Positions 49,587 to 60,959 of a stretch of DNA of 64,000 nucleotides are shown here, piece by piece; within the stretch, counting starts at the first letter, position 1; each line of letters opens with the position of its first letter. A program made the translations under genes and the position numbers. This DNA comes from Caenorhabditis remanei (lineage: Eukaryota; Nematoda; Chromadorea; Rhabditida; Rhabditidae): positions 1,736,001 through 1,800,000 of the forward strand of contig NC_071329.1 of the NCBI RefSeq assembly GCF_010183535.1, written 5' to 3'. The notes under the pieces are model-generated. The model saw only the letters and a list, made by a program, of their open reading frames with translations. It ran no database searches and was not told the origin of the DNA.

Positions 49587-52500
49587 ATGCCGCCACCAAT
49601 CGACCCTGAAGAATCTTCCGGAGACACCATGAACTCCTCAAATGCAGAAACGAGTACGAGCAGTGCGGATAACGGAACCCTCGAGACAACGACAGATTCG
49701 AATCGACCAGTAAGTGCGCTCCATGGAGACTATAAATATACACTTTCCCAATTGACGCCATCTAGTACTACTAAATTATTCAAAATTCGAAAAAAAAGTT
49801 CCCCCCAATTGACGTCTTTCCATCAAATTCACCTGCTTCTTTTTTATTCTGGTTTACTTTGAGACCCCTTGTTTAATTGATTCTTGTTGTAATCATTCTA
49901 TTTCTGGATTCTGATTTGTTTGAGAAACAAGGCTGGGGCGCCTGTGGCGCGGAATTAGAATGGAAGGGAGAAAACTGGAGTTAGGTTAATAGAATATGCA
50001 GGGACCTTTTTGCGCAATTTTTTGGCTGAAAATGCACAAGAATGTTTGAGATTTTACAATTCCGTGAGATTTTCTGACTCCCGGTTACATTTTTCCAGAG
50101 ACCGCCCGGATTTTTAACAGTGGTCCACCTAAAAAAAGGGAAGAGTATTTTTAGACCTGTGTAACTTCTGGCACAAAGTAATTACAGGAAAACAGCTAGC
50201 ATATTCAGAATAAGCACATTTATAGCTTTCTGTGTTGCTTTGACCGGAATTTCAGGTTCCCCAATTTTAGTATTTTCTGGTCTTCTTTATGCTAGTCTTC
50301 CACTCCTTCACCCACATACCCAAATTGAACCACCTGATCCCCTATAATTACTCCAAACTTTTGCTCTGGTAAATGCCTTTTTAGTTTCGTATTAAAAACC
50401 TTTTTGGTAAAGTTTTTGTAAACCTCAAGCTCTCCCCCTTCATTAAAATGAGGAAAAGGGTTGGTTTGGACTTGTTTGGAGGAGAGAATCACATTGGAAA
50501 TGAGAATGAGACCAGAGTCAGAAGGGGATTGGTAAAAAAAGTGATAAATTTAGAGTCCGGTTAATGATCTGGTAATGATAGGGAGGACAAGGAGTACTTT
50601 TCGATAGTACTACCCAAAATTTGGCAGGAAGACTAAACATCGTACTTGCAAACCGGGCCAAAACGAGCCGACACGGGCCGACTTGTAACTCGCGTCAAAA
50701 TGAATATTATGAGCTGAAAAATATACCAAAATGTAGATCTCAGCATGTTCTATGCCCGTGACCTACTACGGGCCGCATGGCTCTTTGTTAATGTGCCGCG
50801 GGCCGGGCTAGAATGGTTTTTTAAACCATTTTCGCGTTTTTTGGCACTTTTTCCTCGCCCGCGGCACATTACCAATCCGTCACCCGATTCTGAGTATGTC
50901 AGTGGCATAAAACTCGTCAAGATCTCCATTTTGGTATATTTTACGAGCCGGCCCGTGTAGGCCCGTTTCTGCCCGGTTTGCAAGTATGCTAAACATGCTT
51001 CGGCGCTTGCGGCGCACAACAATATCGAATTGGAGTTTCGTAGTTCGATCAGTTCTGGAACGGGCGGTTCTTATTCAGGCGGTTTTGATTTGGATACCTG
51101 CTCTTCGCACACTCTAACTGATTAAGGGTACCATCCAAGGTTGAGCGGAATTCCGTCTTCTGCTTTCCACCATTTTTAGATTTTGCCTCCTTTCAAGACC
51201 ACCTCTTATCAGGTATGTCAGGTTTCTATTTACAGTACCCAAAGCCAAATTGATGCCCTTTTTTCACATTTTGACGCTATCAAGTCCTCATGAGCCCGTC
51301 ACAACCGTCCCACGCGGTCTTATAAGGAAGTCAAGACACCGTAATCACTTTCTATGATGTCATTCAGAATTTTGTGATCTACGTTCGAGAGATCAGTTCC
51401 GCTTTCTAAGAATCTGTTTTGAAGACTTGAGCCTCTCAGGGGAGCATAATTAGAAGAGACTTGGGGACTGATGTCAGTTTTTTCTATGATTCATTCTTAT
51501 CACTATTATTATAGATTTGATTGTTTGAACTAAGCATCTTCATAGAGAAGATATCTCAGTGCGATAGAGCGTAGATGTTTCAAAAATAGATTTTGCTCTA
51601 GTGAAGTCACATTTGTACTCTACATCCCCATTGACTTTCTGACTTTTATCCTCTCGTGTGGATTTACGTAAACCGGATACAAAACTACAAAACTGGTGGT
51701 GCCAGGCACCCCGATAACTTTTTCTAAATTTAAGATTATCTATGATATTTTTCCTCAGGGAAAGCCCCAGGGGATGGGGGCCAGCTTCGTTAACAACCTC
51801 ATTATATTGTTTTTGTGTTTTTACAGATGTTATTGAAGAAACGTGGTGATTTTTTCAACGAAACTTTGACAAAAAACATTTATGTCGCATTGCGGAACTT
51901 GGTATACATTTATGAGAATACTTTTTTGTTTGCTAGCAATATTATGAGGTGAAAAATGTGCTTTTTGGCAGGGTTAAAGTGTCAAAAATGCGGAAACTAC
52001 GGATTGTAATTTTACTGCGTAGCGACTCACTTTATTCATACGCGTTGCCAATTAGTCTTGTAAGTTTAAAGTTGTGCGGTAGAGCGAAGTTCCAACCTCT
52101 AAACTTCACCACTGCACGTATAGGCGTAGAGTCCACAGGAGTATATTTACTATGAGTCTTGGTCAACGCGAGTGCATAATCCTGGTGTCCATCTACCGGT
52201 GTCCCTGGATTACTGTAAGTACTCAAAAGTGCAAAATGTAAATGTTTCATTTAGAACCGTAGAACCCCGGTAAGTCGTAGGACCCCAGTGCACTTTATTG
52301 ACATTTATTATAGGTTTTCCACAAAGTTTCAAACTCAAAGTTTCAAACATTTTTTGTCGAGTAGTTTCCAAAAAAACCGAATTTTTGAATTCTTAAAACA
52401 CTAACTAACACGATAATGTCCTCTACACCTAACCTGATTCTGTGATATATACGTGGTCATCTCATTGTAAACTTATTCATAACACGCATTTCACTAGCTA

Positions 52501-55500
52501 CGCGGCTATCAACCATCCGTGTAGCAACTATAGTTGTACGGAATGTCATTTTTCAATTTCCGGAATCCGGAACCGGAATGTCAAAAAACCGAGGATTCCG
52601 GACAACTATGGTAGCAACAAGTGCTTGCTACAGTAAACCTGATTACTGTATCTATCGCTACCACGGTTTTGTAAAGTCACTCTGTTCTCTGATTACCTAT
52701 ACGCTATTTTGCCGTATTCCGTGTTCACCAGAGTTTCATGGAATTCCGATTTCCGACTTCCGTCTTCATGCAACTCTAGTGCTCACTACTCATTGTTAGG
52801 ATATACAGTACCACACAAAACGGTATCATCAATTTTAGCTGTTTTCAGTGGAAAATGACCAACTTTGACAGTGTATTTCGGTGTCACCTGATTGTCCGAT
52901 AAACTCAAGTTTATATGGGTTGGACAGAGCAAAAATAATACATCATTTTTGTAGTTGACCATTTTTTTGTAGGGACACAACCAAAAAAGTTACAGGTCAT
53001 CAAAGTAATTTCTCCCTGAAATCTCGACTAATTTCAATGCAAATTAGTTCGCTTTGACAACCTATAACTCTCAAGATAGTGTTGGTACCAAAAATGGTCA
53101 ACTACAAAAATGATGTACTACTTTTGCTCTGTCCAACCTATATAAACTTGAGTTTGTCGGACAATCAGGTGACACCAAAATACCCTGTCAAAGTTGGTAA
53201 CTTTCCACTGAAAAAGTCAAAATTGATACCTTTTTGTCCGGTACTGTATATCCTAACAATGAGTAGTGAGCACTAAAGTTGCATAAAAACGGAAGTCGGA
53301 AATCGGAATTCCATGGAACTCTGGTGAACACGGAATACGGCAAAATAGCGTATAGGTAATCAGAGGACAGAGTGATTTTACAAAAACCGTGGCCAGGATA
53401 GATACAGTAATCAGGTTTACTGTAGCAAGCACTAATTGCTACCATAGTTGTCCGGTACTGTATTTCATGAATCTGTGTTCCAACTCATCGCCAGTACCTA
53501 AAGCATTCTTGTTAGTACTAACCCCCCACTCTAACTTTCATCTACCATACTCCCCAACTAACCGCACGCCATCTTTCCCAACTTTTTTCCAAACACAGGA
53601 TCCTCCCCGTCGCCCACCGAATCCTCCGCCACCACCACCACCAACGATGCCTCCAAAACCACCACCACCACCACCGACTGGATTAGGATCGTGCCTCACC
53701 TGCTGCAGCTCTCGAAAAGTGAGTGGTGCACATGTCTCTCCTAATTTCTTTTGATGACGTCACAAGTCAATCTGAACTCAATTTCCTTCTCTCTGCATGT
53801 GTGTGTGTCTTAGAGTTTGACTTGATTTTCTTTTCTTTTTTCTGATTTTTTCATTCCGTCAGCAGTGTTTTTTTCCTTTTTCATAACTATTAGGTATCTT
53901 TAATGAGAGAGGTGAATGAGAAACCAAAGAAAAAATATGAGGAGCTTCATTTTTGGCTTTTTTGGTTTTCAGACAGTGCATATCAGCTCAGCACAGTTGA
54001 AAAATGTACTTTTTTCTCTGAGTCTCTCAATTCCGCACGCAATTTTCTATCGTTACGGTAAAGCGCGGTTGTAGGACGCGTGTCGTGCTAATATCTCGGC
54101 TCATTTCTGAGAATTGGTGACTTTAGTTTTTTAGGTATGTATGAATTAATACTGACGTTATTTGGTAAGTCTAAAAACGTATGACGCTTCATAGAATGAT
54201 GTCTCCTATATTTTATTTTATTCTACTAACTAGGGTAGGCCACCAAGTCAGTGTGGAGATATGGGACGTGACCTACACCATCGGAAAGCTGAAATCACGC
54301 TGATTCCAAATATATATTCAATTTTTACCCTCGAGGTCTGGTATTCGAGAAAAATGAGGTCAAAGTTGGCAACGGAATTTCAATATTTGATTTTCCGAAC
54401 TTTAGCCTTATTTCCCTTGAGTACCATGGCTCGAGGGCAAAAACTGAGTCTATATTTGGAATCAGCGTTTTCTCAGCTGTCCAATAATATAGGTTACGTC
54501 CCCCACATTGACCTTACTCTAGTAAGGTATACATAAATTTTCCATTCGACGTCATTTCATGAACACCGTTAAAAAAATTTTGCACCCGGCGCCTCATTAT
54601 TTGGTTTTCACTTGTAAAAACATGTCGGGCGGTTTATTTTGGGGGCCTTAGAGACTCTGAGCTTGTTCCATGGTCCTATCGTTTTCCAAGTTATGCAGTG
54701 TTCAATAGAGCGCATTTACACAATTTGTGTTTTATTGATAAGCTTATTGTAAGCTTAGCAAAGTCCTTTTATAACTAGCTTATAAATTGATCGATTTTTA
54801 TGAAACCTATGTAGATCGATAAGAAATTTAGTGACCTACATATAAACTAGATATTGAACAGGTGAAAAGTTGGTTGACTAGGTTTCTCGCAAACATGTTA
54901 TACATACAAATCTTTTCATCCTCATTTATTTCTCAGAACCTTAATATCGGAACTTACTGCTAAATTTGGTTTGTTCCGGGAGACTTGAACTACGTAATCG
55001 AGTTTCAGTCTAGTCTAGTTGAAGTCAGAATGTAGGTGGGCTGGGGAACTCTAGGTCATAAGGGATTTCTAAGTTCAGATGAAGTTGGTGGCCTAGAATT
55101 TCAAGAATCGGAGTTCTTGGCCACAAGGCTTCTAACTTGAGTTTTAAAAAAAAACTGGTGGCCTAGAATTCCCAGGGATTTGGAAATCTAGACCCCTAAA
55201 CCTTCCCCCACTACTCCAAAAACTACAACATACTCTACTCTTCACAGTGTTATTGGAGTATGCTCATTTACTTTTTTGCTCTAATGAATCCGGATTCCAT
55301 GAACTTATTAAAATGGGGGGACATGGTGTACGGATTTGGCATAGGCTAGAAAAGGTACACAATTTTTGAGTATTTGGTTATTTTAGGTGGCCAAATAGTG
55401 GAACCAGTTAGCTATTAATTCACCTGTTGAAATACGCTATCGTTCAATGACCTAACTTTTTTCTAGGCCACACCTTTAACCAATGACACATTTTGTGTCC

Positions 55501-58500
55501 AATCTAATTAGAAGACGTCAACTATTCGATCATACTCTGAATTCTGCGATAATTTGGTGTGCTCCGATGAGTTTTGAGGAGGGTGGGGGGGTGGGGGGGG
55601 GGGGAAGAGGTGACTCATTAGTTTAAGCATCCGGAAAGTTCAAAGGTATCAGAAGAATTTGGTGTTTTGGTATTTTAGTTGGTCCAAACAGGTTATTATA
55701 GAGCGGTAAAACAAGTTTGCAGAAAAGCTTTATGCAGAAAATAACATTTTCATACTTTCCTTATTCATTGAACACTACTCGGCACATTAATGAATAGCAA
55801 TCCGGCACGTAATAGGTCGGAACTCGCCGAGATATATATTTTGGTATAACTTTCAGCTTTCGGTTTGCAGTATGCAAAAATTATCAAAGTTACACTTTTT
55901 TAGTTCAAAAGAATTTTAGCATGCTTTGTGTCATATCTGCACTAATCCTTCCTCACCCCACCTTTCCAGATTTCGTCAGAATGAAACGGAAAAGATAACG
56001 TGATTTTTGAAACCAAATTAAGCCAGAGGAGAATAGACATTGCAAAGAAAGAGAAAGGGGTGTGTACACTCATTGAAGTTCCACCTGTCCCCCCAAGTTT
56101 TCTATTATATTCTAAAGTTTTGTGTTCTTAGAATGAGATTTTATACTTTCGGTGATAAGAAAAGTGCTGATTATGCTTGGCTAGCTATTTTTTTGTGATT
56201 TTGAACTTTTTTTAGTTGTCATGACGTGGTTTTTTATAGGTTCTGTTTAAAACATAATTGCAAACCGGGCTGAAAAATATACCAAAAACATAGATACTCT
56301 GAACTGTTGCATGGTCCTATCGTTTTCCCAGCTATGCAGTGTTCAATAGAGCGCATTTACACAATTTGTGTTTTATTGATAAGCTTAGCGATTTCCTTTT
56401 ATAACTAGCTTATAAATTGATCGATTTTTATGAAACCTATGTAGATCGAAAAGAAATTTAGTGACCTACATATAAACTAGATATTGAACAGGTGAAAAGT
56501 TTCCTTGAATACCAGGCTTCAAGAGCAAAAACTGAACAAATTTTTGGAATCAGCGATTTCTCAGCTTTCCAATGGTATAGGTCATGTCACATATCTACAA
56601 ATTGACTCCTTGACCTTTTTTAGTAAACTCGAGCTAAACAAAGTGCTCTTAACGGACTTTTATTTATGTCTCCACAACACTGCAATTTCTCAGAATCCTT
56701 ACAGTACTCATCCGATAGCTCCCACTTATTATTAATCCCCTGACAACATTCCTTTTTTCAAAACATTGTTGTCTCCATTACTCCTTGTCACATTTTCGGT
56801 ACCAGCCGGCACATCTCTGTCTCCCCAATTTTGTTTTCCCAAAAAACCAAAAGAATATCGAACTTCTCGTGATGAAAAACCCAACTATTAGACTAATTGC
56901 GGTGCTCTATCTGACATTTTTCATCTTTTCTCACATTTTCAAATGTCGTTTTTTTTTCGCTAGTCACGCCTCCTCCCTGAGATTTCTAGTCACTTTGAGT
57001 CACTCCGATATTCCTTCTATATAGAAAACAAGTTGGCGTTTTTTAAACAATTAAGTGATTATCCCAATCAAGCGATTAACATCTGGAAACTATATTTTCA
57101 GAAGATAATTGCACCGGTGACCAGTGTGGCGACGAGCTCCACTAATAATAATCGAGTCCAGCCATTCCCATCGAACAGCAAAACCACCAACCGCCAGCCT
57201 GTAAGCATCCTCTCTGTGTAACCGCGCTCTATCTAGATCTCTTCTTTCTCATTTGCACCGCACCGCCCATTCAAACATTCCAAACTAAACTCTCTCTCTC
57301 TCCTAGAAGCTGGCTCAACCATCCACCACTACAGCACACAGCCAACATAATATTGAGTCGAGTGCCTCAGCAACTTCAGACATTAGCTTCGGATTTTTGT
57401 TGTGCGGGCGACTGTCGTTTACGACACAAGTCAATAACAGGTATGTTGGGATAGGGAAGGGAGTGTCCGTCTGTGTGTTTGTGTGTCCGGATGTCGTCGA
57501 GTTACCCTGGTCCAGATCTGTGTCTGTCTGTTGGATCGGTTTGTCCATTTGACCCAGCTATCTGTCTGTGATGTCCAGATATCCGTAACCAACTGAATAC
57601 ATCTGTATGTCTGTCTGTATGCTTGCTGGTCTGTCTGTATGTCTGTCCGTCGGTCTGTCCGGATGTCTTCGACCGAATCTGCTCGGAGCAAACCCGAAAA
57701 GTGCCAATGTACAATGTTAGTCGGACAGTCTATCGCGCGTGTCAATTTGTCCGGATGTCCACTTTTTGACTTTCAAAGTGTCGGTCTGTCCGGATGTACA
57801 ACCGATATAGAATTGGCAGGAAAGGAAGCTACCGCTTACGCAGTTGTCTGTCTGTCTGTCTGTCAATTCGTCCGGATGTCCACCTGCTTGTCTTTGTGTC
57901 TGTCCGTCTGTTCTACTCAATGTTCACAAAAATGTCGGAAAATGATGTCTAAATGTTCAATATCTCAATCTCAGCTTGTCTGTCTGTCTATCTATCTATC
58001 TGTTCGTCCGGATGTCCGAAATCTCAGTTTTTGTAAAGTTTGGTATTTTGTCTATTTGTGTATCTGTCTGTCTGTGTTTCGGTTTGTCCGGATGTCTTGT
58101 TTGAGATAACTAACAAAATGTTCATCTGATCACTGATTATTAGGCTGTGTCTCTCTCTCCACATGTCCGGATGTCCCGATATTTGCATGTCTGTCTATCT
58201 GTGGTCATAGAATCTTGAATGATTAGTTTACGCTTATTTTCATGATGTCCGTCTGTCAATCTGTGTGTCCCGATGTCCTCCTTCCCTTTCCATTTTTCCC
58301 TTTTCTCCAGAGTCAACGTATGCGGTGGCTCCGAATTAACCCCTGGCGACATGGCCCGCAAGAACAGTCTCATCAACCGACAACTCGAAAAAGATAAGCT
58401 CGAAATGAAGCGAACGCTGAAAATCTTATTACTCGGCGGCCCGGAATGCGGCAAATCCACAATATTTAAACAGATGCGTATCATTCATATGAGCGGATTC

Positions 58501-60515
58501 TCCGACTTGGACTATGTCAATTTTCGATATCTAATCTACAGTAATATCATGCAAGCGATGGATCAGTTGCTGGAAGCGGCGGAGATGCTCAACTTCCCCG
58601 CCGATGACTCACCCTCTATTAGAAGGGCATTGAATCACTACAGATCTTATAAAGTGCGGTATAGCATGTCGGAGGTGGAGCTTAACAGAGAGTTGACGGA
58701 TTCCTTGGCGAAGCTTTACAACTCGGAATTCATCAAAGCCGTGTTAAACAAGAAGAATGAGATCACCTTGCTAGATTCTGCGACATAGTAAGCTCGCCAG
58801 TCCAGACTACAGTACCCCAAACTACAAAGACTACAATTTTTTCAGCTTTCTCGACGACCTGGACCGCATATCAGCACACGAGTACAAGCCGACAGAGATG
58901 GATGTTCTGAAGGCACGGGTTCCGACGACGGGTATCACAGAAATCGAGTTTCCGTTCAGGGAGGCGACTTTGAGGTGTGCTGGTGTGCTTTTTTGAGCTC
59001 CGGTGTAGTAAGGGGCACTAGATTTTGTGACCACCGTATTCAGAATGATCGAAACTACCTATGAGCCAATTTTCAGACATTTTCTAAAAGGAATTCCATT
59101 GTTAGAGCGGGAAAAATTGAAACATCACTTTTCACCTGTTGCCTAATTACCATGCGATTTTCAGAATGGTTGATGTTGGTGGTCAACGATCGGAGCAGAG
59201 GAAATGGGTGAGTCACATGAAAAGGGGACATCACGGACAGGTGGACAGATTGACAGACATACAGAAGCTGGAATCGTTGAGGACCATGTCGCCAGGGGTT
59301 AATTTGGAGCCACCGCATACGTTGACTAACGATTGGTGTCGTTGGATATCCGGACACACAGACAGACAGACAGAAGGACAAACAGACAAGCAGGTAGAAA
59401 TTGACTCCGTCATTGGGATCCGGACATCCGGACAGGTGGAGAGACAGACAGACTAGTAATCTGTGATCAGAGGAAAACTTCGACTTGTTTGATATCTAAA
59501 GTTTTTCAAAATCGAGACATCCGGACAAATCGAAACACAGACAGATGGACTGAAAAACTGAGATCGAGATATTGAACATTTAGACATCATATTCCTCTGC
59601 GATTGAAAATTGAGCGGAGTGGACATGCGGACAAACCAACACATTAGCAGACGCACAGACAAACAATTTGAGGCAGTTGGACATCCGGACATTCTGATAT
59701 ACAAACAGACACACAGACCGACAAGCTGAGATCGGGCTCTTGAACACCTACACAAAAAGTTACGGGAATTTTTTCTGGAATCAGTAAAATTTAAGCGGAT
59801 GTAAAACCGACTGGCAGACAAATGCCGCACAGATTAAAAATTTACCAAAAATGAACGTTTGGACATCTGGACAAACAGACAGACAGACATCCGTTTCAAA
59901 GAAGAACGGAACTATAAAACCAAGTGTCTTAACAATGCAAAAATCTGATAGTCACATATCTAGACATCCGGACACACACAGACATACAGCTCCTAACAAT
60001 ATCCGATAGAGCGCACTTCCTCACACCAGCCCTCAATTTTTTTCCAGATCCACTGTTTCGACAACGTGAACGGTGTGCTCTTCATCGCGGCGATCTCCGA
60101 CTACAACCTTTACACCGACGACGAGGAGAGCCGCACCGAGAACGGAGAGCCCGTGAAAATCAACCGACTCCGCTACTCAATGGAACTCTTCAAACGGATA
60201 GCCAACCATCAGTGCTTCAGCAAAAAGACCGCCATGATCTTGTTCCTCAACAAGATTGACATATTTAAGGATAAAGTCGCCAAGTACCCACTGACGACGT
60301 GCTTTAAGAATTACAAGGGCGCAAACACCCTTGGGCCGTCTGCCAAGTACGTGACGGATCGATTTACCCGGTTGGTCAGTGGCGATATCCAACACGAGAA
60401 ACCCGTCTACTCCCACCACACAAATGCGACGGACACCCGAAATATCGATCGGGTGTTCGACAGTTGCATGGACGTCGTCTTCAAGATCTCCATGGAGAAA
60501 GTGGGATTCATGTGA
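49587..60515 (+). CDS. gpa-11: Heterotrimeric G-protein alpha subunit with long Pro-rich N-terminus (gpa-11-like)
   Basis: Exons 49587-49709, 53599-53718, 57102-57200, 57307-57440, 58311-58787, 58846-58974, 59165-59207, 60048-60515; phases agree; 530 residues (typical G-alpha about 355). Residues 1-172 are an extension: Ser/Thr-rich, then Pro-rich (43-67), then a Cys cluster SCLTCCSS (72-79), then Ser/Thr-rich. The G-alpha core has P-loop GGPECGKST (201-209), switch I Arg342 in RVPTTGI, DVGGQ with catalytic Gln368, NKID (443-446) and TNATDT (500-505); it ends KVGFM. The usual MGCxxS start is absent. Gly42 of the standard GAGESGKST is Pro203 and Ser44 is Cys205. G-alpha proteins couple receptors to effectors; gpa-11 acts in chemosensory neurons (family knowledge). 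The start follows a TTCTTCCAG acceptor by 14 bases. The symbol rests on synteny with CCDC93, not on an alignment. Confidence 0.85.
50641..50988. mobile_element. hAT-type MITE, CATACTTG family (348 bp)
   Basis: Ends CGTACTTGCAAACCGGGCC and GCAAGTATG. Perfect 8-bp target duplications CTAAACAT at 50633-50640 and 50989-50996. In G-alpha intron 1. Confidence 0.92.
51827..51901 (+). other. Candidate 75-base cassette exon in G-alpha intron 1
   Basis: TTTTTACAG precedes ATG TTA TTG AAG and GTATAC follows at 51902. The 75 bases are open (25 codons, starting [14 protein letters not shown]), and inclusion between exons 1 and 2, both phase 0, would keep frame. It could also be a separate start exon. No homologue recognised. 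Confidence 0.25.
52529..52610. mobile_element. CAGAGTTGT-family MITE (82 bp)
   Basis: Ends TATAGTTGTACGGAATG and CCGGACAACTATG. Perfect 8-bp target duplications GTAGCAAC at 52521-52528 and 52611-52618. Confidence 0.88.
52729..52778. mobile_element. CAGAGTTT mini-MITE (50 bp)
   Basis: Ends CAGAGTTTCATGGAATTCCG and CATGCAACTCTA. Flanks GTGTTCAC and GTGCTCAC match at 7 of 8. Its mirror copy sits in the right foldback arm at about 53274-53323, so it inserted before that arm was duplicated. Confidence 0.75.
54240..54545. repeat. Foldback repeat, second complete copy
   Basis: Arms with GTCAGTGTGGAGATATGGGA, GTGACCTACACCATCGGAAA and CGCTGATTCCAAATATATAT are mirrored on the right side. Same family as 48005-48790. 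In G-alpha intron 2, following a GCGCTCTACCGAAA-type MITE at 53985-54095. Confidence 0.7.
54655..54871 (+). repeat. Direct repeat, copy 1 (second copy 56294-56501)
   Basis: About 210 bp nearly identical to 56294-56501: CATGGTCCTATCGTTTTCC, GTTCAATAGAGCGCATTTAC, CTTATAAATTGATCGATTTT, GATATTGAACAGGTGAAAAG. Copy 1 has a short extra segment (ATTGTAAGCTTAGCAAAG). Both contain an AATAGAGCGC core. Confidence 0.75.
55578..55604 (+). other. G-tract, possible G-quadruplex
   Basis: GAGGAGGGTGGGGGGGTGGG runs into twelve consecutive G. Four or more runs of at least three G on the plus (sense) strand, in G-alpha intron 2. Confidence 0.6.
57460..58275 (+). repeat. TGTCTGTC / CCGGATGTCC repeats in G-alpha intron 4
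   Basis: Runs of TGTCTGTCTG with interspersed TGTCCGGATGTC about every 60-120 bp, filling intron 57441-58310. The sequence is stop-poor in several frames, which creates false reading frames. Confidence 0.8.
59216..60010. repeat. GACAGACA / GACATCCGGACA repeats and inverted exon copy in G-alpha intron 7
   Basis: This is the complement of the intron 4 repeats. Within it, 59281-59327 is the reverse complement of 58311-58357, the first 47 bases of exon 5, with two mismatches. The intron 7 segment therefore derives from an inverted duplication of the intron 4/exon 5 boundary. Confidence 0.85.
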
Positions 60516-60641
60516 GTGCAGACTGACTGTGAGGTCCGTGCTTGTTTCCTTCATTGGAATATTCTGAAATGTGAATGATTCAGATAATATTACTAATCAT
60601 TGGTGTGCTATCTATACCCTAACCGCCTTTTCTTATATCGC

Positions 60642-60824
60642 ATGGAATGTGTAGGTGATGCCTTGATTCTTAACATGATTATGATGGGTATTTTAATCGA
60701 TTTGTTTCAGGTACGCTTAACAAAAAACTATTCACAAAAGTCGACAACTGCCATATGTATATTTGTTACGTTGATTTGGATGGTCTACATAATTGTATTT
60801 TTTCTTCGTGTGACTGCTTTTTGA
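60642..60824 (+). CDS. Possible 60-residue membrane peptide (doubtful)
   Basis: An ATG-initiated frame with two hydrophobic stretches (ALILNMIMMGILIDLF and ICIFVTLIWMVYIIVFFL), ending VTAF. It begins 127 bases after the G-alpha stop and ends before the AATAAA at 60845, so it lies in what is probably that gene's 3' UTR. There is a TTTCAG at about 60705 in the middle. No homologue recognised; it could be chance in T-rich DNA. Confidence 0.2.
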   Translation: MECVGDALILNMIMMGILIDLFQVRLTKNYSQKSTTAICIFVTLIWMVYIIVFFLRVTAF

Positions 60825-60844
60825 ATATTTTGACACATTGTACG

Positions 60845-60850
60845 AATAAA
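60845..60850 (+). terminator. polyadenylation signal of the G-alpha gene
   Basis: AATAAA 330 bases after the stop codon; the first canonical signal downstream. Confidence 0.5.
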
Positions 60851-60959
60851 CATGTAATTATTACACCGTACACCAAAAATGGCTAAGTTACGCTTTTACA
60901 ATGAAACCATTCTGTAGGATCTGCATAATGTAGCAAGGTACCGTGAAAATCACAGATGC

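Larger units (their letters stand above)
52500..53465. repeat. Large nested foldback in G-alpha intron 1
   Basis: The outer arms (about 52610-52797 and 53262-53450) carry GTTTACTGTAGCAAGCACT, CGCTATTTTGCCGTATTCC and the complements. The inner arms (52798-52985 and 53080-53262) carry ATTGTTAGGATATACAGTA and ATAAACTCAAGTTTATA-type sequence. The arms are highly similar, giving a hairpin of more than 350 bp per arm. Confidence 0.8.

Noticed and set aside
57431..58109. Cys/Ser/Val-rich open frames (SVCLSVC type)
   Set aside because: They are translations of TGTCTGTC repeats in G-alpha intron 4. The plus-strand phase of the real exons differs.
59231..59413. Minus-strand frame encoding [14 protein letters not shown], resembling G-alpha
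   Set aside because: It is the inverted copy of the start of exon 5 within intron 7, flanked by simple repeat; not a separate gene. Reported as a finding.
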